64,000 nucleotides of DNA from contig CAMFLR010000008.1 in NCBI GenBank assembly GCA_945957605.1, positions 124,001 through 188,000 of the forward strand. Reading direction: 5' to 3'. Position 1 is the stretch's first letter, and every line of letters begins with the position of its first letter. Origin of the DNA: an uncultured Isosphaeraceae bacterium. Lineage in GTDB: Bacteria; Planctomycetota; Planctomycetia; Isosphaerales; Isosphaeraceae. Below are positions 28,601 through 37,474 of the stretch, in pieces. The position numbers and the translations under genes were made by a program. The notes under the pieces were generated by a model. The model worked only from the letters and a program-made list of their open reading frames with translations. It was not told the DNA's origin and made no database searches.

Positions 28601-31600
28601 CAGTTCGCCCACCGTCGTAAACGGCTACCCAGCCATCCCGCTCACGAGCAACTCGTCATCGCTGAACAAGGATGAAGCCGACGAGATGAATCTTTACGTT
28701 CCGAACAGCTTTGACTCGCCGTACGGCCCGAGCGATCTCGAATGGCTCTATCGGTTCCAGGATGTCGACGGCGCTTCGCTGAGCAGCCGTTTGAGCCAAC
28801 TTGCCCCCATCAGCTTCATGAATCTTGCGGATGGCCCTGCTCGTCGTCGTCTTTTCAGTACCGATAGCTATGAGTTGACCAACTTCGCTTACGCCCACGA
28901 CAATCCGCTGCCGCTCACTGCCATTGACCAGCAGTTTGCATACAATAGTCGGTTCAACGCTGTGTCCGCGAACAATATCTTCACGCAGTCGGCATCGTTG
29001 ACTGCGATGAATTATAACCCGAACACTTCAACTTACGTGCTTCCGCCTCTGCAGAATCCGTTTCCGCTGACCAACATCGCGAACCCGGGAACTTACGCGA
29101 CCCCGATTCCGGCTCGACCCACCGTCACCTTCCCCATCGCAGGTTCGCCACAGCTTCCACCGATGGTGACTCCGCAGGTCGCTCACCGCGATCGAAAGAT
29201 TAATCTCAACTACCCGCTCCCTGTTTCCAATGACCCCGCGGAACCAGTTCGGCAGAAGTGGATCCGCGAAACCTATGAACTTTTCAAAGCGATCCTGCCG
29301 CCCCAGGCGATCGATGATCCCATCGAACTCGCGCAGCTCAGTCAGTACGTGGTCAACATCATCGACTTCCGTGACCCGGATTGCACGAGTACGCGATTCG
29401 TTAATACCGACTTGATGGTCGTTAACGGTGTGAAGCCGAACGATCCTACTAGCCTGGCGTTTGCAAACATCGGTGTGCCTGCAACTGCAACCACGCTCTA
29501 CGCTATTGGCACCAACGGCACGCACTATCCATACGATCCCACGATTTACGACGAACAAATTTTCCCAAAGGGTAGCGCCAGCCGCGACTCGAACTGGAGT
29601 ACGGCGACGTCGAGCGCTTTGGGAGATTTTCTAGTTCAGCATGGTATGGAATACAGTCCGGTGGCGATCAGCGAAGTGCTCGGCACAGCCTATATCGGCC
29701 GGAATGCGTCGGGTACGGTTCCGGACTATACGATGACACGTCTTGCAGTGGAACTCGTAAACACTCTCACAGATGATGGCATCGTCCCTGCCCCAAACAG
29801 TTCGTCTGACTTTACTGCCGTGGAGCTTGACGGGTGGGATCTCATTGTGGTTGCGGACGCCGCAACCGGCTCGGACGTCAACTTTGCCGGTCGTCCCGAT
29901 CCGATCACTGGTGCCGTGCCCAGACAGTTTACGGATTACCTCAAGGCAAATCCCACAACAACGCTTTCGAGTGACAGTGTCCGCCAGGCCATCATTACGA
30001 AGACACCTGCCCCACATACAGGCGCAGACGCGAACCAATTCAATTTTGCGAGTGCTAACACGACTATCAAGGCGCTCGACGCTGGTACCCCGTCCGCGAA
30101 ATACTTCACGATGGCATCGCCGAATCCCGCCACCGCGACCATCGTCCAGTGGGTGAGTGGTAGCAACGCAAAAAAAACCGGTGAGGACAAGCTGTTCGAT
30201 ACAACCCCTGACGCAACGTTTCCCTCAGGCTTCCTACCCCCGAGTGCTACGAACACTCCGCCGGCAGTAGCCAACTCCACGAAGTGGTTCTGGGTCTATT
30301 TGCGTCGGCCCGCAAACCCATTCGATGGTCGACAGTACACCGACCGTGAGATGGTTGTTGTCGACTCGATGCGCTTCCCCGTCGGCAATACCGGTGCGAC
30401 TGCAACGAACGGGAATGGAACGCCTGGAAATACTGACACAGTTACAGCGGGAACGCAGGCTAACTTCTCGGTTTCGCGTCGCCAGCCGTATCGTGGTGGC
30501 CATTACCTGCCTCCGCTTCCAAACACGACAGCTCTTCCTGGCGGAGTGGCAGTCATTCCGAGCTACGCATACGGATATTCCGAGCAGACAGCTGTGCCGA
30601 ATACGGGCTCGGCAAATACCATGAAGGTCTATTACGGCGATGCCGCATCTCCTCCTATTGCGACGGTTTATCACAATATCGGTGACAGCTCGCCGCCGAA
30701 TCCCGACACACAGTGGGATTATTTCCCGTTCAACGACCGTGATTTCACAAGTGTTGCGGAGTTGTTGCTAGTCCCGGGATGCTCGCCTGGGCTCTTCACC
30801 AAACAATTCGTTTATGAAAACGACCCCACTGCGATTATTTACAATGGGGTGCTCGACGGCTCTATTACAGCGGTACCCAACGATCCGGGGCTTCATGGAA
30901 CTTCGACCGCGCCAGATTTCACTGGCGGCCCTTCGCGTATCGCATTGGGAAGTGGCCCACGAACCTATCCCTATCTGATCGACAAGTTCTATTACACCGG
31001 AATGTCGGTTCAGCCGGGCAGCACAGACTACGTTACAAACCCTTACACCAAGATTAATGGCTCCACTGGCGACGGTTGGTTCAAGATCTTTGAATTTGTG
31101 GAAATCCCAAGCTCGGCTAACGGTGCTGTTGGACCGGTTGCCTCGGGCAATAACTTCGACTGGTTCCGACAGGACGTAAAGCCAGGCTTGTTGAACCTCA
31201 ACCTGATCATCGACGAAGAAGTTTTCTTCGGTTTGATGGACGATCAGAGATTGAATACGAATTTGGCGCGAGTAACTGGTGTCGTGCCAACAATCGTCAC
31301 GCAGGTGGATCAGTTTGGTTATCCGTCGTATCTGGGGACGGCGCCCAATCAGTATTTCACGGGCGCATATGCGATGTCCGATCGCGGGTACACGGTTATC
31401 AACCCAATGAACGGGGCGGAAGTCGTTACAGGCATGAAAGCGGCGTTCAGTGACTTCCTCAAGATTCGAGCTGGCGGGTCAGGTTACCTCTTCGCCTGGG
31501 GATCGGGTGTGACGGGATCAGGGCCGTATAGCCCTGCGACTGTAGCTCTCCCCGCTCTCTTGCAGAATCCGCCTGCCGCTGAGCGGCCATTCCGTTCGTT

Positions 31601-32486
31601 CGCCTATCCTGACATCAACTACACGATCATGCGGCCCGCGACCTTACCGCCATCTGCGCTCACCGTCACCGCCGTGGGAGCGGCCCCGGGAGCGACCATG
31701 TACCCGCCCTATCGCTATGCAACAAACAACATAGATTTTGTCGACGGGACGGGCACGGCAATCGCTCCGGCACCGGTCGGGACAACTTCGTTCGTCGGCG
31801 ACCCTGGGATCCGGAATCCGTTCTTGGCGATGTCCACACTCTTTCCGCGGCAATTGCCCCAGGTTCCGAGCCGACGTCTTTTCCAGGTTCCCGATTCGGC
31901 AAACGGCAGCACAGGCGTTACCCCGACCACACCGGCGAGCGCTTCGGCTGAGTACTATCCGGGGATAGCCGGCAATGGTTACACGATAAATCAGCCGATT
32001 GTGCATCCGAACCTCAGCTCAAACGGTTCGAGCAACGTCCAGACATCGAACTTGTTCCTTGACGTGCAGACAGGCATCATACCTCCAGGCGCGCCGAATG
32101 ATGGGTCTGTGACACCGCTCACAGTCAATCAGTATTTGGGCGCTGGAGTTGTGAGTGGAGTTTATCCGCCGACTTCTACCAATCCCGACAACCGCCAGCA
32201 TCCTTACTTCCGGACTGAGATGATGCAGAAGGTGATGAACCTCACCACCGTCCGCACGCATCAGTTTGCGGTTTGGATTACGGTTGGCTTCTTCGAGGTG
32301 CTCAAGGCTGGCTCGCCTACGTTGGGCTATCCTGACCAGCTTGGAGCTGAGCTTGGCCTGATCAGCGGCAAGAATGTGCGATATCGGTCGTTCTTCTTGC
32401 TCGACCGTACTCACGGTGTCGGCTGGAATAACCTAAACCCCCAAGATTTCCGCGACTTGGTCGTCTATCGTCGCCGGATCGAATAA
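25686..32486 (+). CDS. Giant GspK-like pseudopilus tip protein (2266 aa)
   Basis: The leader MFFANHERSLARRRG precedes VVLILVLGMLSLMALIGV. Mature position 5 is Leu, not Glu, which is the hallmark of GspK, the tip subunit. GspK is usually 300-350 residues; this is about seven times longer. Three segments echo the GspK LNLN motif: GLNGRLPLNT, DRKINLNYPLPV and KPGLLNLNLIIDEEVF; the second is followed by QYVVNIIDFRDPD, like the GspK acidic helical region. DIDNDGDGLTDS (about nt 26952-26987) is a calcium-type loop. Most of the rest is Pro, Thr, Asn, Ala and Gly rich. GGGAGGAGACC lies just before the ATG. It sits 231 bases after gspJ and ends the cluster; two hairpins follow. Confidence 0.78.
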   Translation: MFFANHERSLARRRGVVLILVLGMLSLMALIGVTFATFAGQSLVGNRNFAQGASFPTSEQCMDFALSQLINDTNNPMSAIRGHSLLRDMYGNDSLMTGNTGAFRCAITARPDGVPLQLTAGGAYGFYSSARPVNLTGYLQYTTNIPATSYFPALYGADFTRWTLRVPASGNNVASTYEILEDDVFNGFHVFTLSALDPLTTTANQAAPPTGSPYTTTADPYQGQPVTRLYLSQDNPQISSPTNLKGIAVMNSPLPVIAANAPVAFTLDCRYQRAFNGTGMTHANAAGVPFNSAAYANFRVNGNLLAYAFNSSQAITGTAYGDPSSYAMDEDYDACDLENWYLALQSADGSVMIPSFHRPGILQLTDWTNVYTASGTASDAAAVMSMSKILRPRRLDNSPNFPADPIPHNGGLGDPKNGKITYDIDNDGDGLTDSVWLDLGFPVQRDARGLSFKPLFAFMVIGLNGRLPLNTVGNLQSRDFQVKTTTDTANPPKTPAPFVYEYGPANILDGPTWSHASHLGYSVNEINPLFALQNAPTLVYGASMGPFSQHDNSTVTLNYPNAGGAGQNTITVPGATVDVVQLRNLLAGTVPATNPTANDSTINGDSNYVMVAGSPYYMPNGMYDTTDVVNGSYVTRSNTAVPGRWGEPNGIPKYISPTYWTYSTPNGIATINSLIYPNPVRAGRSGFYGANGWTTNDNTDDDFDAYDFYPFVGTVPSGDMTNGANSGEGFYYTNPPSAAAYMAGNFYDSAGALQLPVERMRSWTSPTDPAGVGRVVAWSERPLNVFDYGTGYDASGRVGFFRYFRPAGVPKVIYYDALYNTGSNAYTRNVYNQPILQGPAILPPAGQQWIIDTKTNMLHSWQSAAAPLGGIGATNSWTKAAGIAVMGAMPWDFIQGTPASTYFGAAVPGTTPVYPRIIVPTDPAFPAGSTATMTTNINTGQGPLLPPTITSSAVNPDTRAGDYIVMSGATVVSSPTVVNGYPAIPLTSNSSSLNKDEADEMNLYVPNSFDSPYGPSDLEWLYRFQDVDGASLSSRLSQLAPISFMNLADGPARRRLFSTDSYELTNFAYAHDNPLPLTAIDQQFAYNSRFNAVSANNIFTQSASLTAMNYNPNTSTYVLPPLQNPFPLTNIANPGTYATPIPARPTVTFPIAGSPQLPPMVTPQVAHRDRKINLNYPLPVSNDPAEPVRQKWIRETYELFKAILPPQAIDDPIELAQLSQYVVNIIDFRDPDCTSTRFVNTDLMVVNGVKPNDPTSLAFANIGVPATATTLYAIGTNGTHYPYDPTIYDEQIFPKGSASRDSNWSTATSSALGDFLVQHGMEYSPVAISEVLGTAYIGRNASGTVPDYTMTRLAVELVNTLTDDGIVPAPNSSSDFTAVELDGWDLIVVADAATGSDVNFAGRPDPITGAVPRQFTDYLKANPTTTLSSDSVRQAIITKTPAPHTGADANQFNFASANTTIKALDAGTPSAKYFTMASPNPATATIVQWVSGSNAKKTGEDKLFDTTPDATFPSGFLPPSATNTPPAVANSTKWFWVYLRRPANPFDGRQYTDREMVVVDSMRFPVGNTGATATNGNGTPGNTDTVTAGTQANFSVSRRQPYRGGHYLPPLPNTTALPGGVAVIPSYAYGYSEQTAVPNTGSANTMKVYYGDAASPPIATVYHNIGDSSPPNPDTQWDYFPFNDRDFTSVAELLLVPGCSPGLFTKQFVYENDPTAIIYNGVLDGSITAVPNDPGLHGTSTAPDFTGGPSRIALGSGPRTYPYLIDKFYYTGMSVQPGSTDYVTNPYTKINGSTGDGWFKIFEFVEIPSSANGAVGPVASGNNFDWFRQDVKPGLLNLNLIIDEEVFFGLMDDQRLNTNLARVTGVVPTIVTQVDQFGYPSYLGTAPNQYFTGAYAMSDRGYTVINPMNGAEVVTGMKAAFSDFLKIRAGGSGYLFAWGSGVTGSGPYSPATVALPALLQNPPAAERPFRSFAYPDINYTIMRPATLPPSALTVTAVGAAPGATMYPPYRYATNNIDFVDGTGTAIAPAPVGTTSFVGDPGIRNPFLAMSTLFPRQLPQVPSRRLFQVPDSANGSTGVTPTTPASASAEYYPGIAGNGYTINQPIVHPNLSSNGSSNVQTSNLFLDVQTGIIPPGAPNDGSVTPLTVNQYLGAGVVSGVYPPTSTNPDNRQHPYFRTEMMQKVMNLTTVRTHQFAVWITVGFFEVLKAGSPTLGYPDQLGAELGLISGKNVRYRSFFLLDRTHGVGWNNLNPQDFRDLVVYRRRIE

Positions 32487-32498
32487 ATCTGCTTGAAT

Positions 32499-32565
32499 CC
32501 GTCCCCGTCGGGACGGGATGACGCCTCTAATCCTGAAGGGTTCGCGTCACGGCGGCCCTTCAGGA
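32499..32565 (+). terminator. Tandem hairpins after the giant gspK-like gene
   Basis: First stem CCGTCCC (32499-32505) with GGGACGG (32510-32516). Second stem TCCTGAAGGG (32531-32540) with CCCTTCAGGA (32556-32565), loop of 15. Both perfect, neither with a long T run. They probably end the pseudopilin transcript. Confidence 0.6.
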
Positions 32566-32902
32566 CGTAACATCCCTGGGTGACTCTCCTGTCGAATCGC
32601 GGCGAGCCCGCTAAGTTTTGAGTAGAATTTCCTGTTATCGCGGAATGGGGGACGGTGCGAACACCGCGAAGTTGCGGTTAATGTCCTGTCCCCACCTATC
32701 GAAGCGGATCGCTGATCGCATCGGTTCGTTATCATCCGTTTGTTCTGACCGCGGTCTCGTGGCGCACCGACTCGACCACCCACCAACTGGTTGAAAAATC
32801 ACACCAGTTGAAAAATGTCAATGAATCTGCTTGTCCACATCTCTCGCTTCTGACTAGAATTGGGTGGCCCTTCACGTCCTGCTTTCCGGGAAAGGATCGC
32901 AC
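32566..32902. other. Intergenic region before the DUF1559 gene
   Basis: About 337 bases without a gene. The only signal I see is the promoter match at 32831-32860. Confidence 0.5.
32831..32860 (+). promoter_or_regulatory. Candidate promoter of the DUF1559 gene
   Basis: TTGTCC (32831-32836) and TAGAAT (32855-32860) with an 18-base spacer, 43 bases before the ATG. It suggests that the DUF1559 gene is transcribed separately from the pseudopilin cluster. Confidence 0.45.
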
Positions 32903-34144
32903 ATGCCGTCACATCGTCGCCGTCGCGGTTTCACGCTCATCGAACTGCTGGTGGTGATCAGCATCATCGGCGTCTTGATTGGATTGCTCCTTCCGGCCGT
33001 CCAGGCCGCTCGTCGCGCCGCTCGCCGTATTCAGTGCGCCAGCAACCTTCGCCAGGTTGGTCTCGGCCTCGTTCAATTCCAAACGACCAAGAACTCGTTC
33101 CCGAACGCTGCAACTTATCGCGAACCAGACGGTCAGAATGGTTCGGGTGCGGCGCCGACCACGACTTCGGGTTCGATCATCGCCGTCAGCTCGCTCGGCG
33201 CGACCGCGACTGGTGCAAATGCCAGCGGCCCTGACTACGGCCCGCTCCGCAGCTGGGTCGTCGACATTCTGCCCTACATCGACTCGGTTGAACTCTCGAA
33301 CGCCTGGAACATCGACGAAGCTTGGTATTCGCCGACCCCGACCAATGGTAACCCCGGTAACATCGAAGCGTCCCGGAAGGCGATCGGCATTCTGTCCTGC
33401 CCCGAGGACCTCACCGTTCAGCCGGGCCAGGGCAATTTGTCCTACGTCGTGAACATGGGCTTCTCGCGCTGGGTGGGCGACACGACGATCGGTTGGAACG
33501 TGACCGCCATTGGAGCGGGTTCGAGCACGACGACTGGCCCCAACTGGGCCGCGACCGGTGGTGGCACGTCGCAGGTTCCCTGGGGCTCGCGCACGGGCGT
33601 GATGTTCCTTGGTACCACGACGGGTAAATTCCCGTGGGATGCCAAGACCACCAGCACGTCGATCGTTGACGGTGCCAGCCAGACGATTCTGGCGAGCGAA
33701 AACATCATGGCAGGTTACTCGGCCTCGAGCCCGGTTCTGCAAGGCGGTGCTTCGTCGTACTGGTCGACCGCGCACCCGAATGTGATCGGTTTCATCGCGT
33801 CGGACAAGATTTGCCCCTCGGGCGATTGCTCGGGCTTGGTACCCGCGACACCGGTCGCTGGCACGCCCACGCCCGACGCTGCTAACTGGGCCTTCGCTAA
33901 CCCGCCCCGAACCGGCAACAATGAATTCATCAATGCCAGCGTCAAGCAAGTAAACACTCTTGACGGTAGCAGCCCCTATGCTTCCGGCAACCACAACGGC
34001 GGCATTAACGTTCTGTTCTGCGATGGCGCCGTCAAGTACATCAACGAGACGATTGACGGTACCGTCTATTCCAAGCTCATCACTCCGGCCGGCAGCAAGC
34101 TGCCGTTCTTCAAGCAGCTCCCGCTCGGCTCCGACGACTATTGA
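32903..34144 (+). CDS. DUF1559 prepilin-like protein (H-X9-DG type)
   Basis: A member of the large planctomycete family of pilin-like surface proteins, 413 residues. The leader MPSHRRRRG is cleaved before [20 protein letters not shown], followed by the DUF1559 hallmark [21 protein letters not shown]. Near the C-terminus [12 protein letters not shown] gives the H-X9-DG motif. The family is thought to form extracellular fibres or to be a substrate of a type IV pilus/type II-like machine; this copy lies directly downstream of such a machine. ATG 32903 has AAAGGA upstream; 32864 would add 13 residues. Codon usage is more like the housekeeping genes than like the pseudopilins before it, suggesting high expression. 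Confidence 0.92.
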   Translation: MPSHRRRRGFTLIELLVVISIIGVLIGLLLPAVQAARRAARRIQCASNLRQVGLGLVQFQTTKNSFPNAATYREPDGQNGSGAAPTTTSGSIIAVSSLGATATGANASGPDYGPLRSWVVDILPYIDSVELSNAWNIDEAWYSPTPTNGNPGNIEASRKAIGILSCPEDLTVQPGQGNLSYVVNMGFSRWVGDTTIGWNVTAIGAGSSTTTGPNWAATGGGTSQVPWGSRTGVMFLGTTTGKFPWDAKTTSTSIVDGASQTILASENIMAGYSASSPVLQGGASSYWSTAHPNVIGFIASDKICPSGDCSGLVPATPVAGTPTPDAANWAFANPPRTGNNEFINASVKQVNTLDGSSPYASGNHNGGINVLFCDGAVKYINETIDGTVYSKLITPAGSKLPFFKQLPLGSDDY

Positions 34145-34186
34145 GCTGAGTCGGTCTAACCGGCAAGAAGTGTGATAGGCCACCTG

Positions 34187-34230
34187 CGCCGCGAGACATT
34201 TCAATGTCTCGCGGCGTTTCGTTGTTTTTG
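34187..34230 (+). terminator. DUF1559 gene terminator
   Basis: Perfect 14-bp stem CGCCGCGAGACATT (34187-34200) with AATGTCTCGCGGCG (34203-34216), then TTTCGTTGTTTTT. Confidence 0.85.
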
Positions 34231-34404
34231 GGGTAGGGGTTGGTTCGCGTTTGTGCAGGCTGATGTGAGTGCGGTCCAAATTTGTACTTGTACGGAAATG
34301 ATCGCAGAAACGAACCTGGATTTTGGAAAAGCGCGGGAAGTTCCGGGGTTGTCGTTTCCCGTTAGGTCGGGTAAAAGACCCGCACATCTCGGAGTTGCAC
34401 CGAT

Positions 34405-34443
34405 GGGTCGAGCCCAAGGACGGGCGTGACCCTGTCGTTTTTT
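34405..34443 (+). terminator. Terminator-like hairpin in the bamA leader
   Basis: GGGTC (34405-34409) pairs with GACCC (34428-34432) and inner GCCC (34412-34415) with GGGC (34422-34425), followed by TGTCG and a run of six T. It ends 158 bases before the bamA start and could be an attenuator. Confidence 0.5.
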
Positions 34444-34601
34444 GGTGGCTCTCCACCTCCAAAAACGACCCCTTACCAATCGGGATCAACGGGCTGTTTT
34501 CCTGCGATTTCTGCATGAAACGGCGACTTCACTCCATCAAGGAGCGAGCGCCGGAGTGCTGGACTTTCGCTGGAGGCGGCCGCCTTCGGGACGGATCTTT
34601 C

Positions 34602-37439
34602 ATGACACGCGGCGCACTGGAGACACCGCGGCAGGCCAAGAGGGCCGCCGTGGACCTCGCTCGGGCGACGACCCTCTCGCCAACGCGAATCCTTCACGGA
34701 TTCGTCGTCAGCGTCGTCATCGCCAGCGGACTCATGGCCCTCGGCCTTCGTACGCCGGCGCAAGCCGCCAATGCTCCAGTCGAAGGTCTTACTATTCAAC
34801 AGGTCTTGATCGAAGGGAACACTTCGGTCGAGACCGATAAGGTCCGCGCTGTGATCAAAACTCGACCGGGCCGTCCGCTCGATCGTGCGCTGATCGACGC
34901 CGACCTGAGACGAATCCACGACCTGAAATTCTTCGCCAAGGAAGACTACAGCGTCGCGAAGTCGCCAGATGGTAAAGGCGTGATCCTCACGTTCCGCGTC
35001 GAGGAAATGCCGGTCCTGAATAGCGTCACGTTCCGCGGTCGTTCGGCCGTCAAGCTCAAGGACATCGAAGAAGCGACCGGCCTGAAGAAGGGTGCCCGTG
35101 CCGACGCGGTTCACACCCGTCTCGCCGAGCAGCAGATCAAGCAGCTTTATCTCGATAAAGGTTACGAAAAGGCCGAGGTGAAGCTGATCAAGGGCGGGAA
35201 GTCCGAAGATCGTGACGTGATCTTCGAGATCTTCGAGGGGCCGAAGTACAAAGTTGGTGATATCGGCTTCATCGGCAACGAATGGGCGAGCGACGCGATC
35301 CTTCGTGCCAAACTTGCGAGCCGAAAGCCGCTGTTTGGAATCAATTTGCTCGGTCACTACGAGAAGGAAGGCTTCAACGAAGACGCCGAGAAGATCACCG
35401 AGTATTACCAGCAGAACGGGTTTCTCGAAGCTCGTGTGAAGCCGGTGGTGCGCAGCGGGGAAGATCTGGGTAAACGAAACGTCACGTTTGTGATTGATGA
35501 AGGGAAGCGGTACAAGGTCCGGAAGGTCATTCTTGAAGGCAACAAGATCTTCAAGACCGACGAACTCATGACCGGCCTCAGGCTGCACTCCGGGCAGTTC
35601 TGGAGCGAGTCGATCAAGACCGCCGATTTCGAGTTCCTCCGTGACAAGTACTTTTCGCGTGGGCATATCGACGCACGAGTTGATCCAGGCTGGAAAGTGA
35701 CGCCCGAGCCCAACGTCGTCGACCTCGTCTACAAGATTGATGAGGGCCCGCAGTTCCGCCTGGGCGAGCTCGTCATCAAGGGGAACCATCGCACGCTCGA
35801 CAAGGTTGCCCGCCGTCACGCGAATTACGCCGCGCTCTTGCCGGGCGAGTTGCTCGACTCGAAGAAGGTCGACAACTTCAAGCAGCGTTTGAGCATGACT
35901 GGCTACTTCCAGATGAACCCCCAAAAGGGCCAGGTCGTCAACGTTCAGATCGTGAACAAGCGAACGGCGGATCGGCCATTCGGCGACACAGCGCTCGACA
36001 TGAACTCGGTGAACCTCACGCGGTTCCAGAGTCCGGAAGAGCCAACTCCGCCGCCGCTCGACGCCCCGCCGCCGATTGAAGTTTCACCGGGTGGATCTGC
36101 GTCCGGCTCACCCTTCGGCAGCGACGCCAGCAGCCGGTTCAGCCCGGCGCCGGACACGATGCCATCCAACGATCTCCCGGTCTTCGACCCCAAACTGGCG
36201 CCGCCGCGTCGCGGGGGTCGAGGTGTCGACAAGTTCCGAGGCCTGCCCAACGGACCCGGTGGGTCCGAGTTTGACCGGAGTAATCCGTCAGGTGCGGGTC
36301 CTACCTATCCGGCGGGAAACGCGAATTCGAACATCGTTGACCGTCAGGAGCCGTTCACCGCAAACCAGGCTTATGCCGACGTCATCGCGAGCGTTGAGGA
36401 AGCCCCCACCGCCAGCTTCGTGCTCGGTGCCGGTGCCAGCTCGTTCGGCGGTCTTTACGGCAATCTCTCACTGACGGAAAACAACTTCAACCTGCTTGCG
36501 ATTCCCCGCTCCTGGGACGATTTCCGCCAGGGTCGTGCGTTTCGCGGTGCGGGTCAGCAGCTTAGCCTCGAGTTGATGCCCGGTACGCTCATCAACTACT
36601 ACTCGCTGCGATTCTTCGACCCGGCGATCTTCGACCTCGATCTTGGTTTCAGTCTTCAAGGCTACCAGCTCAGTCGTTTTTATTACGACTGGAAAGAGCT
36701 TCGAAGCGGCGGCAAGATGGCGTTTGCTCACCGAATCGGCACTCAGGCCGTGGCGGAACTCGGTGTCCGTGCGGAAGACGTCGACATCTCCGGCTTTCGC
36801 TACCCGGCCCCTGCTCTGTTGCTCGCCGCTTCAGGTCACTCGACGCTGATTTCGTTGCGCCCCAGCTTCAAGATCGACACTCGCGACAACCCGTTCCTGA
36901 CGTCGAGCGGACGGTTCATGGAACTCGCTTACGAGCAGGGATTTGGCACCTTCAACTTCGGCAAGCTGACGGCTGAAGCCCGCCAGTACTTCACCACTGG
37001 CTCACGGCCCGACGGTAGCGGTAAGCGCGTGCTGACGATTCGCGGATTCTTCGGTGCGGCTAGCCTCGACACCCCGATCTACGAACGATTCTTCGCAGGT
37101 AACCTTAACAGCTTGCGCGGCTTCCAGTACCGCGGTATCGGTGCCTTCGACCTGAACGTGAACACCGGCGGTATTTACAGCTCGCTCGCGTCGATTGAGT
37201 ATCGCTTCCCCTGGAACGCTCGCGACACGTTCTACCAGGTCGTCTTCCTCGACTCCGGTACGGTTGAAAACACCTACAGCATCACGAACTATCGCGTCTC
37301 GGTTGGTACCGGTCTCCGTATCCTGATCCCGCAGGTGTTCAAGCAGGCCCCACTCGCGTTTGATCTCGCATTCCCGCTCTCGAAGGGACCCGAAGACCGC
37401 ATGCAGGCGTTCAACTTCAGCATCGGCGGTTCGTGGTAA
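34602..37439 (+). CDS. bamA: Outer membrane assembly factor BamA (Omp85) with a linker inserted in POTRA5
   Basis: Inserts beta-barrel proteins into the outer membrane. The 945 residues start with a long signal peptide cleaved after TPAQA (residue 55). Five POTRA repeats follow, beginning near LTIQQVLIEGNTS, VLNSVTFRG, YKVGDIGFIGN, YKVRKVILEGN and FRLGELVIKGN (about residues 57-450). A Pro/Gly/Ser-rich stretch of about 130 residues (451-580) then separates POTRA5 from its apparent last strand (ADVIASVEEAPTASFVLG). The 16-strand barrel carries LRGFQYRGIG, the conserved L6 RGF motif, and ends FNFSIGGSW with the aromatic C-terminal residue. BamA is usually about 800 residues. Start chosen for the signal peptide; it converges on apt. 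Confidence 0.9.
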   Translation: MTRGALETPRQAKRAAVDLARATTLSPTRILHGFVVSVVIASGLMALGLRTPAQAANAPVEGLTIQQVLIEGNTSVETDKVRAVIKTRPGRPLDRALIDADLRRIHDLKFFAKEDYSVAKSPDGKGVILTFRVEEMPVLNSVTFRGRSAVKLKDIEEATGLKKGARADAVHTRLAEQQIKQLYLDKGYEKAEVKLIKGGKSEDRDVIFEIFEGPKYKVGDIGFIGNEWASDAILRAKLASRKPLFGINLLGHYEKEGFNEDAEKITEYYQQNGFLEARVKPVVRSGEDLGKRNVTFVIDEGKRYKVRKVILEGNKIFKTDELMTGLRLHSGQFWSESIKTADFEFLRDKYFSRGHIDARVDPGWKVTPEPNVVDLVYKIDEGPQFRLGELVIKGNHRTLDKVARRHANYAALLPGELLDSKKVDNFKQRLSMTGYFQMNPQKGQVVNVQIVNKRTADRPFGDTALDMNSVNLTRFQSPEEPTPPPLDAPPPIEVSPGGSASGSPFGSDASSRFSPAPDTMPSNDLPVFDPKLAPPRRGGRGVDKFRGLPNGPGGSEFDRSNPSGAGPTYPAGNANSNIVDRQEPFTANQAYADVIASVEEAPTASFVLGAGASSFGGLYGNLSLTENNFNLLAIPRSWDDFRQGRAFRGAGQQLSLELMPGTLINYYSLRFFDPAIFDLDLGFSLQGYQLSRFYYDWKELRSGGKMAFAHRIGTQAVAELGVRAEDVDISGFRYPAPALLLAASGHSTLISLRPSFKIDTRDNPFLTSSGRFMELAYEQGFGTFNFGKLTAEARQYFTTGSRPDGSGKRVLTIRGFFGAASLDTPIYERFFAGNLNSLRGFQYRGIGAFDLNVNTGGIYSSLASIEYRFPWNARDTFYQVVFLDSGTVENTYSITNYRVSVGTGLRILIPQVFKQAPLAFDLAFPLSKGPEDRMQAFNFSIGGSW

Positions 37440-37465
37440 ACCGCTCGCCGACAGCGCGAGCGGTT
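37439..37465. terminator. Bidirectional terminator between bamA and apt
   Basis: Perfect 9-bp stem AACCGCTCG (37439-37447) with CGAGCGGTT (37457-37465) overlapping the bamA stop codon, between two convergent genes 35 bases apart. Confidence 0.6.
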
Positions 37466-37474
37466 GAGTCCATT

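Larger units (their letters stand above)
34145..34601. other. Region between DUF1559 and bamA
   Basis: 457 bases. The left end holds the DUF1559 terminator; the centre holds a terminator-like hairpin at 34405-34443. The bamA frame stays open back to 34323, but those 93 residues are Trp/Arg/Cys-rich, would bury the signal peptide and are unlikely to be translated. Confidence 0.55.

Noticed and set aside
32909..34516. 535-residue open frame antisense to the DUF1559 gene
   Set aside because: Composition is a mirror of the GC-rich coding strand, and DUF1559 motifs are clear on the plus strand.
34323..34601. N-terminal extension of BamA by 93 residues
   Set aside because: It would place a Trp/Cys/Arg-rich stretch and a terminator-like hairpin inside the coding region ahead of the signal peptide.
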